A stretch of DNA of 10,735 nucleotides from Thiorhodovibrio sp. (lineage in GTDB: Bacteria; Pseudomonadota; Gammaproteobacteria; Chromatiales; Chromatiaceae). The notes beneath the pieces are model-generated. The model saw only the letters and a list, made by a program, of their open reading frames with translations, was not told where the DNA came from and searched no databases. The DNA is taken from contig SKYD01000070.1 of the NCBI GenBank assembly GCA_007128075.1, forward strand, positions 1 to 10,735. The letters run 5' to 3'. The translations under genes and the position numbers were made by a program. Shown in pieces: positions 1-6,823 of this stretch (position 1 is its first letter; the number at the start of each line of letters is the position of its first letter).

Positions 1-1653
1 CGGGCGGCAGTGACTCGTGATGCCCAGGGCGCGGCAGTGCGCGTGGTTGGGGTTAATTTTGACATCACCACCCAAAAACTCGCCGAGGCCGAGATGCGCG
101 AGGCGCAGCAACTTGCCGAGCAGGCGAATCGTGCCAAAAGCGAATTTATTGCCAATGTCAGCCATGAAATCCGCACCCCGATGAATGGCATCATCGGCAT
201 GACCGAGCTGGCGCTCGAAACTGAACTGACACCCACCCAGCGCGATTATCTCAATATTGTGCGCGCATCCGCCGACTCACTGATGAGCCTGCTGAACGAT
301 GTGCTGGATTTTTCCAAAATCGAGGCTGGTAAGTTTACTTTGGAGCGCACGACTTTTTGTGTCGCTGAGACGGTGTGTGAGACGCTGAAAACCCTGAGTA
401 TTCGCGCAGCGCGGCATGGTTTATCGCTCGTCTATGACTTACCGGCACAACTGCCGTGGCGCAGTCTTGGCGACCCGTGGCGGCTGCGTCAGGTGCTGGT
501 GAATCTGTGCGACAACGCGATTAAATTCACCGCTCATGGGCTGATCGAGGTCAGTGTGCGTCATCTGGAATCCTTGCCAGACTGTGATCGGATCGAATTT
601 GCAGTGCGTGACACTGGCACCGGCATCCCACAGGACAAACTCGCGGCGATTTTTCAGGCCTTTACCCAAGCCGATGCCTCAACCACCCGCCGTTTTGGTG
701 GAACTGGGCTGGGGCTGACCATTTCCACGCGGATTGTCGAGCTAATGGGTGGGCATTTGGGAGTTGAGAGCACACCAGGTGAAGGCAGTCGCTTTTTCTT
801 TACCTTAGACCTTCCGCGTTGCCCAGCGCAGACTTGTCCACCGCCACTTGCCCAATTGCACGCTCGGGTGATGGTGGTTGAAGAGCAGACCGCCAATCGG
901 CACAGTTTGGTGAGTTGGTTGCAACATTGGGGCTGTTCAACCTTGAGCGTTGCCGAAGGTGCTGACCTCGCAGCCCAGCTACAAGCCGAACAGCAGGCTG
1001 GGCGCTGCGTCGATGTGCTGGTGCTCAGTGCGCAACAACAGGGATTTGATCTTGCCCAGACAGTGGTCAGCCAACATTTGGCTGATGATCAACGCATCAT
1101 TGTGCTGGCAGCCTCAGGCAGTGCCAGTGATGCCCAACGCGCTCGCGCTTTGGGGATTGACAATTTGCTCACCGCTCCGCCAACGCCGAGCGAGCTGCAT
1201 GCAGCCTTAGAGCGGGTGACCCAGCGCACGCCCACACCCCAAGCGGTGATGCCCACTTCCGACCCTGCAATACGCAGCCTCAAGGTCTTATTGGTCGAAG
1301 ATAATAAGGTGAATCAACAACTCATCACCCGCTTGCTCACCAACTGGGGGCATCAGGTCACGGTTGCTGAAAATGGCCAAGAAGCGCTGGATTGGTTTGA
1401 TCAAGCGCACTTTGATTTAATTTTTATGGACATGCAGATGCCAGTGATGGGTGGGCTAGAGGCGACCAAGCAGTGGCGTGCCCGCGAAGGCGAAAAATCA
1501 AGAACGCCAATTATTGCCATGACCGCCAATGCCATGGAAAGCGACCGCCAACAATGTTTGGAGGCAGGAATGGATGACCATATCGCCAAGCCAATTCGCG
1601 GCAAACAATTGCAAACATTGCTTGTTGAGCTAAGTCAGCGGCTCGTCGATTAG
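1..1653 (+). CDS. Hybrid sensor histidine kinase, 3' part (5' end outside window)
   Basis: The frame is open to the first base of the window, so the true start lies upstream; residue numbers here count from the GTG at nt 10. Residues 1-25 match the end of a PAS/PAC sensor segment (GVNFDITTQK). A short helical linker leads to a HisKA dimerisation domain with the phospho-acceptor His52 in SHEIRTPMNG. An HATPase_c domain follows: N-box N165/N169, G1 box DTGTGI (201-206), G2 box GGTGLGL (230-236). Two receiver domains come next. The first (about 285-405) is degenerate: Ser340 sits where the phospho-Asp is expected and the switch Lys is missing. The second (424-545) is complete, with E430/D431, Asp474, Thr505 and Lys527. 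No Hpt domain follows. By family knowledge, it autophosphorylates on His and passes phosphate to its own Asp474 and perhaps to a separate partner. The signal is unknown because the sensor region is cut off. The last 24 bp overlap the convergent response regulator gene. Confidence 0.95.
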   Translation, partial: RAAVTRDAQGAAVRVVGVNFDITTQKLAEAEMREAQQLAEQANRAKSEFIANVSHEIRTPMNGIIGMTELALETELTPTQRDYLNIVRASADSLMSLLNDVLDFSKIEAGKFTLERTTFCVAETVCETLKTLSIRAARHGLSLVYDLPAQLPWRSLGDPWRLRQVLVNLCDNAIKFTAHGLIEVSVRHLESLPDCDRIEFAVRDTGTGIPQDKLAAIFQAFTQADASTTRRFGGTGLGLTISTRIVELMGGHLGVESTPGEGSRFFFTLDLPRCPAQTCPPPLAQLHARVMVVEEQTANRHSLVSWLQHWGCSTLSVAEGADLAAQLQAEQQAGRCVDVLVLSAQQQGFDLAQTVVSQHLADDQRIIVLAASGSASDAQRARALGIDNLLTAPPTPSELHAALERVTQRTPTPQAVMPTSDPAIRSLKVLLVEDNKVNQQLITRLLTNWGHQVTVAENGQEALDWFDQAHFDLIFMDMQMPVMGGLEATKQWRAREGEKSRTPIIAMTANAMESDRQQCLEAGMDDHIAKPIRGKQLQTLLVELSQRLVD

Positions 1654-2037
1654 CTTGAGTTGGCGCAATTGGTCGAGCAAATCCGCTTTGCGGATGGGCT
1701 TAGTGAGATACCCATCGCACAGATTGTTGTAAGCTTCATGCACATTTTTGATATCACTTAATGCGGTGATCATCATAATTTTAGAGCCGTGGTTTGAAAT
1801 AACCCCGTGTTCTTCTTCATTGGCGCGAATTTGGTAGAGCGCATCATGCCCATCAAGCTCGGGCATCATAATATCCAAACAAATCAAATCATAAGGCTCA
1901 TTGGCTTGGCGGGCACTGCAAGCAGCCGTTACCGCTTCTCTGCCATTCACCGCAACATGGCAGGTGCCATAATTTTTAAGAATTTCTTGCAGCAATAAAC
2001 GGCTAGTAAAATCGTCTTCAGCAATTAAAATTTTCAT
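1630..2037 (-). CDS. Single-domain (CheY-like) response regulator
   Basis: This 135-aa protein is a lone receiver domain with no DNA-binding or enzymatic output domain. The acidic pocket is E7/D8/D9, the phospho-acceptor is Asp55 in LICLDIMMPELDG, and the switch residues are Thr91 and Lys113 (LTKPI). All expected catalytic residues are present, so it should be phosphorylated. It would act through protein-protein contact or as a phosphate intermediate. The gene ends inside the 3' end of the hybrid kinase gene (24-bp tail-to-tail overlap), which suggests but does not prove a functional pair. The ATG start gives a protein beginning MKILIAEDD, as usual for receivers. No good Shine-Dalgarno sequence precedes it. 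A candidate extended -10 promoter and a strong hairpin lie upstream. Confidence 0.93.
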   Translation of the reverse strand: MKILIAEDDFTSRLLLQEILKNYGTCHVAVNGREAVTAACSARQANEPYDLICLDIMMPELDGHDALYQIRANEEEHGVISNHGSKIMMITALSDIKNVHEAYNNLCDGYLTKPIRKADLLDQLRQLKLIDEPLT

Positions 2038-2059
2038 TGGAGTGAATCACGGCTGACAA

Positions 2060-2080
2060 GCGACCCGCCAAGCGAGTCGC
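2060..2080 (-). promoter_or_regulatory. Hairpin in the response regulator 5' leader
   Basis: Two 9-nt arms (2060-2068 and 2072-2080) can pair around a 3-nt loop. On the minus strand the stem is GCGACTCGC/GCGGGTCGC with one G-U wobble. It ends 22 nt before the response regulator ATG and would lie in the transcript leader if the candidate promoter at 2135-2143 is used. No T-run follows, so it is not a simple terminator. A second, weaker inverted repeat (GCGAGC/GCTCGC) lies nearby at about 2096-2116. A role in translation or mRNA stability is inference. Confidence 0.35.
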
Positions 2081-2134
2081 GTATTAAAAAGGAGCGCGAG
2101 CGCAATGCGTGCTCGCACACTGTTGTTTCTATCC

Positions 2135-2143
2135 AGTATAGCA
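2135..2143 (-). promoter_or_regulatory. Candidate extended -10 promoter for the response regulator
   Basis: Read on the minus strand this is TGCTATACT: an extended TG motif followed by TATACT (5 of 6 matches to TATAAT). No convincing -35 box is seen, but extended -10 promoters can do without one. It would give a leader of about 90 nt. Prediction by eye only. Confidence 0.35.
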
Positions 2144-2239
2144 TTTACAGCATCTTTAAGTCGACGGTCTCAAGGCGTTGGATTACGCACACGCAATACG
2201 CAAAACCGAGACATGATCATCAAATCGTCACATTGAATC

Positions 2240-2245
2240 TATAAT
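2240..2245 (+). promoter_or_regulatory. Candidate -10 box for the MgtC-family gene
   Basis: A perfect TATAAT lies 44 nt upstream of the GTG start. The -35 position has no good match, so the promoter is either weak or activator-dependent. The rest of the 252-bp intergenic region (2038-2289) holds the leftward promoter and hairpins and three ACGCA repeats at 2185-2202. I see no further gene in it. Confidence 0.3.
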
Positions 2246-2289
2246 CTGTTGTGCGCTCTTGGTTTGCAATAACATGATGGAGATTTGTT

Positions 2290-3033
2290 GTGCCATTGCC
2301 CGATCATCTTGCGGCATTTGCTAGTTTCGATGCCACTTCTTTGCTCGATTCGCTGATTAGCCTGACGCTGGCTTTTGTGTTGGGTGGGCTGATTGGCTTG
2401 GAGCGCCAATATCGGCAACGCACAGCCGGTTTGCGCACCAATGTCTTGGTGGCTCTGGGGGCAGCGATGTTTGTTGATATCGCGGTGCGAATGCACGAGC
2501 TACATGGCGGCTCTCCTGGTGCTTTGCAGGTGGTCGCTTATGTGGTTTCGGGGGTTGGTTTTCTCGGTGCGGGCGTGATCATGCGCGAGGAAGGCAATGT
2601 GCGGGGGCTTAATACTGCGGCGACGCTGTGGGGATCAGCCGCCGTTGGCGCAGCCGCCGGTGCGGATTTGCTGGCTGAAGCGATATTGGGCGCACTGTTT
2701 GTGCTGGCTGCAAACACCCTATTGCGTCCGGTGGTCAACCGTATGAACCGCCGCCCGATTGACGAGGCAACAGAAATCGCATACACCATCACCGCAATTG
2801 TGCCGCGTGAACAGCAACAAGAGGCACTGGAGGCGTTTGAAAACGCATTGGAAACGGCGAACTATCCCGCTCAGGAAATCGACATCGAATTGTTTGGTCA
2901 AGAAGATGTCGAAATCTCGGCGTTATTGCTGGCAACATCGGCTGATCCTGATGAGCTTGATTTGTTGACTGAACGCTTACGCAACCAGGACAGTATCCGT
3001 GAGGTTTTCTGGAGCACTGGGGCTGCTGAATAG
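2290..3033 (+). CDS. MgtC/SapB family membrane protein
   Basis: The 247-aa product matches the MgtC/SapB/YhiD family. N-terminal hydrophobic helices cover about residues 18-145 and carry the family signatures GGLIGLERQYRQRTAGLRT (32-50), GVGFLGAGVIMRE (88-100) and VRGLNTAATLW (104-114). A soluble C-terminal domain of about 85 residues (160-247) has the size and alternating pattern of the ACT-like regulatory domain seen in longer family members. MgtC proteins sit in the inner membrane; in pathogens they are tied to low-Mg2+ adaptation and ATP synthase modulation. The role in an environmental host is unknown. The GTG start is supported by GGAG at 2279-2282 with 7-nt spacing. A small membrane protein gene follows after 17 nt and may be co-transcribed. 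Confidence 0.9.
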   Translation: MPLPDHLAAFASFDATSLLDSLISLTLAFVLGGLIGLERQYRQRTAGLRTNVLVALGAAMFVDIAVRMHELHGGSPGALQVVAYVVSGVGFLGAGVIMREEGNVRGLNTAATLWGSAAVGAAAGADLLAEAILGALFVLAANTLLRPVVNRMNRRPIDEATEIAYTITAIVPREQQQEALEAFENALETANYPAQEIDIELFGQEDVEISALLLATSADPDELDLLTERLRNQDSIREVFWSTGAAE

Positions 3034-3050
3034 CAGCCTTTAGATAGACA

Positions 3051-3374
3051 ATGAATCGATCACACGAATCGCCCACTAAGCTGGATGATTGTGCATCCAA
3101 GCTAGAACAGCTTCAGTTAGAGATTGCGCACATCCAACAACGCAATGCCTGCGTTGAAATGGATAAAGCGTGGGAAACTTCGCGCTTGCGTGTTGTTTTC
3201 CTGATCTTGCTGACCTATGTGGTAACGGCAACGGTGTTTTGGTCGATTGGGTCGCCAAATCCTTTTTTGAATGCCTTGATTCCTACAACGGGTTATTATC
3301 TGTCTACGCTTTCTTTGCCTATCGTTAAAAAGTGGTGGATTCAGCGAAAACGAAAGCAAGATGTGGCAAAATAG
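3051..3374 (+). CDS. Small two-helix membrane protein with N-terminal coiled coil, function unknown
   Basis: The protein has 107 aa. Residues about 14-40 (KLEQLQLEIAHIQQRNACVE) form a likely coiled coil. Two hydrophobic segments follow, about 48-67 (VVFLILLTYVVTATVFWSIG) and 73-92, and then a basic tail (WWIQRKRKQ). Basic residues before the first helix and after the second suggest that both ends are cytoplasmic. It resembles small conserved hypothetical proteins with a similar core (two helices around a PNPFLNALIPTTGYYLSTL-type loop), but I know no assigned function. It starts 17 nt after the MgtC-family gene on the same strand, so co-transcription is likely. The ribosome binding site is weak. 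Confidence 0.75.
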   Translation: MNRSHESPTKLDDCASKLEQLQLEIAHIQQRNACVEMDKAWETSRLRVVFLILLTYVVTATVFWSIGSPNPFLNALIPTTGYYLSTLSLPIVKKWWIQRKRKQDVAK

Positions 3375-3423
3375 ACGATCTGGCAGCACTTGGTGTGCAT
3401 TTGAAGTTTAATCAGGGGTTGAC

Positions 3424-3440
3424 TTGGCTACAGCCAAGCA
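3424..3440. terminator. Possible hairpin between convergent genes
   Basis: CTTGGC and GCCAAG pair around a 4-nt loop just after the gspK stop codon, between two convergent genes. The position suits a bidirectional transcript end, but there is no T-run on either strand. It may only protect the 3' end, or it may be chance. Confidence 0.25.
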
Positions 3441-3443
3441 ATG

Positions 3444-4367
3444 TCAAGTCTCGTGGCGGCGCAGTCCTTCCCGCCGCCACAAAATCACTAGCGGTGTTTG
3501 GTGCGTTGGCGAGAGCTGCACTCGTGCTTCCAGTGTTTGTTGTTGGTCGTCGTCTGCCAAGGAAACCCACAGCCGATACACCGGACCGCCGCGATCCGGT
3601 GCAGTGTTTGGGTCGAGCAGCCGTTGTGCGTCGCGCTCGGCAATGAACTCTTCAGCCTCGTCACGGCTGACATTATTGAGTGCCGCAATCACTGGTGCTG
3701 AGGCATAGGTGGTGTTCATAGCACTGGAGCCGCGTTGATGGTCGCCTGCACCAAACGAGGGCATCATCATCGACATCGACTGATCGCTGACTCGCACATG
3801 CGGCTCTAGCTGCTGATAAATCTCGGCACTCATGCCAAGAATCTGTTGCAGCTCCTCGACGCTCTCAAACGCGCCATTGCGTGGCCCATAGCTCAACCCC
3901 GCCTGACGGTAATCCTCAGCCTCGGCACCATGCAGCCGCCGCAGATCATCAGGATCGCGCCAATCGAGAATGGTATCGGTGAGCGGGTCGATAGATTCCG
4001 GCGCGATGCCAATGCTCTCTAGCAAGCGCAGCAACTGGTCTTGGGTGATGTTGTTCAGATCCAGACGCGAGGCCTCATTATAGCAACGCACCTCAAGCTC
4101 GGTGTCATCAATGGTCAGCCGATGCGGTTGGCCATCGGGCAGCCACAGCTCCTCGGCCATGCCGATATCCTGGGGCGCGATTAGATGCAGCGCGGCTAAG
4201 CCAATCGCACCATCGGCAAGCGCACGAAAGCGCGCCTGATCAAGCTGGTTGAGTGTCAACGCCTGTTCGGTGCGCTGGCTGGCTGTGAGACTGAGCGCGA
4301 TCACGGTTAATAAGGCAATCACCCATAACACGATGACCAGCGCGATCCCCTGTTGGCGGGTTTTCAT
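3444..4367 (-). CDS. gspK: Type II secretion minor pseudopilin GspK
   Basis: The 307-aa product starts with the prepilin signal MKTRQQG, cleaved after Gly7, followed by IALVIVLWVIALLTVIALSL. Unlike other pseudopilins it lacks Glu at +5, which is normal for GspK. Family hallmarks are a helix-hairpin-helix-like segment (RLDLNNITQDQLLRLL, 101-116), the DWRDPDD...GAEAEDY region (135-153) and ESVEELQQILGM (168-179). A second helical motif (AALNNVSRDEAEEF) begins at about residue 228. GspK caps the pseudopilus tip as a complex with GspI and GspJ. The ATG at 4367 was chosen over an upstream in-frame start (4496) because only it puts the signal peptide at the N-terminus. It also shares one base with the gspJ TAA stop (TAATG), which implies translational coupling. 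No gspL or gspM follows; the next gene is convergent. Confidence 0.92.
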   Translation of the reverse strand: MKTRQQGIALVIVLWVIALLTVIALSLTASQRTEQALTLNQLDQARFRALADGAIGLAALHLIAPQDIGMAEELWLPDGQPHRLTIDDTELEVRCYNEASRLDLNNITQDQLLRLLESIGIAPESIDPLTDTILDWRDPDDLRRLHGAEAEDYRQAGLSYGPRNGAFESVEELQQILGMSAEIYQQLEPHVRVSDQSMSMMMPSFGAGDHQRGSSAMNTTYASAPVIAALNNVSRDEAEEFIAERDAQRLLDPNTAPDRGGPVYRLWVSLADDDQQQTLEARVQLSPTHQTPLVILWRREGLRRHET

Positions 4368-5080
4368 TAGTAAAAACTCATCATTGGTGGCGCACCGGGC
4401 AGCGTGACCTGGGTCGCTGGCCAGTCTTGTTGTGGAGTGGTCAGGTATAACAAAACCTGTTGCGGCAGCGATTGATTGTCCCAGGTCTCCAGCCATTCAG
4501 GCTCAAGCTGCTGCCCGACCCGAGGTGGCTCCCCAAAATATCCCAGTTCAAAGGTGCCGACCTCGGGCAATAACACCGTGCGCCCATAAGCGCCAGCGGC
4601 AATTTCTTGATCGAGTCCATCGCCTGATGGTGCGCTGCCAAAGCGATCCAGCAGCGGCTCCCAAGCCGGATAATCGCCGCCGCCATTCAACACATCAGGA
4701 TGCAGTAGCCAGCGCGTCATCACCAAGCGTTGATGATCGCCAGTGGTCGCTTCCAGCTCAAAGCGCAGCACATACAAGCCCGGGATGCCGACCTGGTCGC
4801 TCAATGGTGCAACCAACTCAAGCCGTGTCTGATCACCAGCAAATACTGTATGGCGCTGACCTTCCAAGTTCACAGTGATCTCGCGGGTTTGACGCAGAGT
4901 GCGCTCGATGAATTGCCGCGCCACTCGCAGCTCGTTGACCTGTTCGGTGACTTGATCGACGCTATCCCAGGCGCGACTCCCCAGCCGCAGCCCTGAGAAC
5001 AGCAACAACATGATGATGCTGGTCAGTGCCAGCGCGATCAACAGCTCAACCAAAGTAAATCCAGTCTGGTGCTGTCGCAT
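4367..5080 (-). CDS. gspJ: Type II secretion minor pseudopilin GspJ
   Basis: This 237-aa protein has a type IV prepilin leader MRQHQTG, cleavage before Phe8 and Glu12 at mature +5 (FTLVELLIALALTSIIMLLL). The size and the SGLRLGSRAWDSVDQ segment after the transmembrane helix fit GspJ. The globular domain is mostly beta and carries the family-like PDVLNGGGDYPAWEPLLDRF stretch. GspJ joins GspI and GspK in the tip complex that primes the pseudopilus. Its ATG overlaps the gspI TGA stop by one base (TGATG), and GGGAG lies 8 nt upstream. Confidence 0.92.
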   Translation of the reverse strand: MRQHQTGFTLVELLIALALTSIIMLLLFSGLRLGSRAWDSVDQVTEQVNELRVARQFIERTLRQTREITVNLEGQRHTVFAGDQTRLELVAPLSDQVGIPGLYVLRFELEATTGDHQRLVMTRWLLHPDVLNGGGDYPAWEPLLDRFGSAPSGDGLDQEIAAGAYGRTVLLPEVGTFELGYFGEPPRVGQQLEPEWLETWDNQSLPQQVLLYLTTPQQDWPATQVTLPGAPPMMSFY

Positions 5081-5466
5081 CAGGGCGCTCCCAGCCGAAT
5101 GGTGCTTAATCGCACGCGGCGACGACGACCGCCATCACGCCAACTGGTCACCACAGTGACCTGATAGGGCACCAACTGCGGCGAGTCACCAAGCCACAGC
5201 GTCGTCGGATACTGGTCAATGTGAATATTCCAGTCGATTGCGTTGTCGAGCGTGCCATTGTAAGTGCCAGGTTGCAGCGGCAGATCGACCCCCACAGCAT
5301 TGAGTTGACTTTCAGCCACAGTGATTGCCAAGCTATAATTCTGGCTGATCACCGTGGTCTCCATCGCCCGCGAAAAAATTTGCAGCAGCACCCCCAGCGA
5401 CAGCGACAGCACCGCAAAGGCGACCAAAATCTCCAATAGCGAAAAGCCAGCCTGTTTTGATCTCAT
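5080..5466 (-). CDS. gspI: Type II secretion minor pseudopilin GspI
   Basis: Using the ATG at 5466 gives 128 aa, a usual GspI length. The leader is MRSKQAG, with cleavage before Phe8 and Glu12 at +5 (FSLLEILVAFAVLSLSLGVL). The SLAITVAESQLNAVG segment (about 48-62) is typical of GspI. This start is preferred over an in-frame TTG at 5478 because it forms an ATGA overlap with the gspH stop and has GGGAG 6 nt upstream. GspI is the core of the tip trimer with GspJ and GspK. Confidence 0.92.
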   Translation of the reverse strand: MRSKQAGFSLLEILVAFAVLSLSLGVLLQIFSRAMETTVISQNYSLAITVAESQLNAVGVDLPLQPGTYNGTLDNAIDWNIHIDQYPTTLWLGDSPQLVPYQVTVVTSWRDGGRRRRVRLSTIRLGAP

Positions 5467-5936
5467 TGCCGCTCCCAATCAGCAATCAATACTCTCCCGG
5501 TTAGCCAATGCACCCCAACCTGAAACCCGCGCTCGCCACGCGCCAGCACCACCCGCCCACCGCTGGAGGTGCCATCGGCAAAAAAGCGGATACCACCGCG
5601 CTCGTCGTCGATTTGTTCGCGCTCGGTGGTGACCAAACTCAACTCTAGTCCGCTCGGCAAGCGACGGCTCCGCCCATCGCCTGGCTCAAGGTGGTAATCG
5701 CCACTGGCAATGTTGAGCTGCCAGACAGTTGACTGACCGGAGCGAATTGCCTGTTCGCGCGCCAGCCGCAGTGAAGCGGCAGTGCGCCGTGCTGCGGCTT
5801 TCAGCTCCACGCCAGGCAACGCCGCCGAGATCAGCGGCGGAGTGACGGCCATGAGCATCGCCGCCAGCGCCAGTACCACCAACAGCTCAACTAAGGTAAA
5901 GCCATGAGTCCCAGCTTTGGACATTTTTATTTTCAC
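5463..5936 (-). CDS. gspH: Type II secretion minor pseudopilin GspH
   Basis: The 157-aa product has the prepilin motif HG/FTLVELLVVLALAAMLMAV, with Glu at mature +5. It also has a GspH/FimT-type globular domain with the RRTAASLRLAREQAIRSGQ segment after the helix and a C-terminal GGRVVLARG/GRVLIADW beta region. GspH is a minor pseudopilin that links the tip complex to the main GspG fibre. The start is uncertain: GTG at 5936 (6 nt after the thyA stop) or ATG at 5924, which would shorten the leader by four residues. Neither has a strong Shine-Dalgarno sequence. The tiny gap to thyA argues for co-transcription. Confidence 0.88.
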   Translation of the reverse strand: MKIKMSKAGTHGFTLVELLVVLALAAMLMAVTPPLISAALPGVELKAAARRTAASLRLAREQAIRSGQSTVWQLNIASGDYHLEPGDGRSRRLPSGLELSLVTTEREQIDDERGGIRFFADGTSSGGRVVLARGERGFQVGVHWLTGRVLIADWERQ

Positions 5937-5942
5937 TTTAAC

Positions 5943-6782
5943 TTATACCGCAATCGGGGCACGGATGGGTGGATGGGGGTCATAATCTACGATCTGAATA
6001 TCCTCAGCGGTGTAGTCAAACAGCGACGGTGGCTGGCGCAATAACTCAAGACGCGGCAGCGGGCGCGGGGTGCGGCGCAATTGCTCAAACACGATTTCAT
6101 CGGTGAGATGGTTGTGATACAGATGCAGATCACCAAAGGTGTGAATCAACTCAGCAACTTGCAGACCGCATTGCTGGGCAATCAGATGAGTGAGCAGGGC
6201 GTAACTGGCGATATTAAACGGCACCCCGAGAAATAGATCGCCACTGCGCTGATACAGTTGGCAGGATAGTGTGTTTTCCTGAACATATAACTGAAACAGA
6301 CAGTGACAAGGTGCCAGCGCCATATAGCCCGCAGCGGCATTGGCTTGCGGCGATAAGTCCTCACGCGGCAACAGGGCAGGATTCCACGCTGAGACTACTA
6401 AGCGCCGCGAATGGGGCTGAGTACGGATGCTGTCAATTAACTGCGCAAGCTGATCGAGCTGGCGATTATCTGGGGTCGGCCAGGAGCGCCACTGCGCCCC
6501 ATAGATTGGGCCAAGTTGTCCGTCGGCGCTTGCCCATTCGTCCCAGATATGAACCCCGTTGGCATTGAGTTGGCGATTGTCTGTGGAGCCAGACAAAAAC
6601 CACAGCAATTCACCAATCACACTGCGTAGATGAATGCGCTTGGTGGTGAGCAGCGGAAAGCCTGCCCGCAGATCAAAGCGCACCTGCCGTCCAAACACTG
6701 AGCGCGTGCCAACCCCGGTGCGATCACTTCGATCAACACCCTGACCAATAACATCTCGTAATAAATCTAGATACTGCTGCAT
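5943..6782 (-). CDS. thyA: Thymidylate synthase ThyA
   Basis: This 279-aa enzyme converts dUMP plus 5,10-methylene-tetrahydrofolate to dTMP and dihydrofolate. Conserved elements include Arg21 in the N-terminal phosphate-binding loop (RSDRTGVGTRSVFG), FPLLTTKR (42-49), GELLWFLSGST (57-67), the catalytic Cys159 in MALAPCHC, the RSGDLFLGVPFNIASYALL uracil-binding stretch (179-197) and the HLYHNH region. The PIRAPIAV C-terminus fits the family, where the C-terminus closes over the active site. It is about 15 residues longer than E. coli ThyA (264 aa), mostly because about 13 residues are added between SAWN and the Cys loop (135-153). The gene leads the gsp operon and is divergent from the TPR gene across 41 bp. 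No clear Shine-Dalgarno sequence precedes the ATG. Confidence 0.97.
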   Translation of the reverse strand: MQQYLDLLRDVIGQGVDRSDRTGVGTRSVFGRQVRFDLRAGFPLLTTKRIHLRSVIGELLWFLSGSTDNRQLNANGVHIWDEWASADGQLGPIYGAQWRSWPTPDNRQLDQLAQLIDSIRTQPHSRRLVVSAWNPALLPREDLSPQANAAAGYMALAPCHCLFQLYVQENTLSCQLYQRSGDLFLGVPFNIASYALLTHLIAQQCGLQVAELIHTFGDLHLYHNHLTDEIVFEQLRRTPRPLPRLELLRQPPSLFDYTAEDIQIVDYDPHPPIRAPIAV

Positions 6783-6823
6783 AAAATGTTAAAATTATTG
6801 TTTGTGCTGGATTTGAGTTGATT

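Noticed and set aside
4368..4496. Longer N-terminus for GspK
   Set aside because: It would bury the prepilin signal 43 residues inside the protein. The internal ATG overlaps the gspJ stop and gives a normal leader.
5467..5478. TTG start adding four residues to GspI
   Set aside because: The ATG at 5466 has a better Shine-Dalgarno sequence, an ATGA overlap with gspH and a standard leader length.
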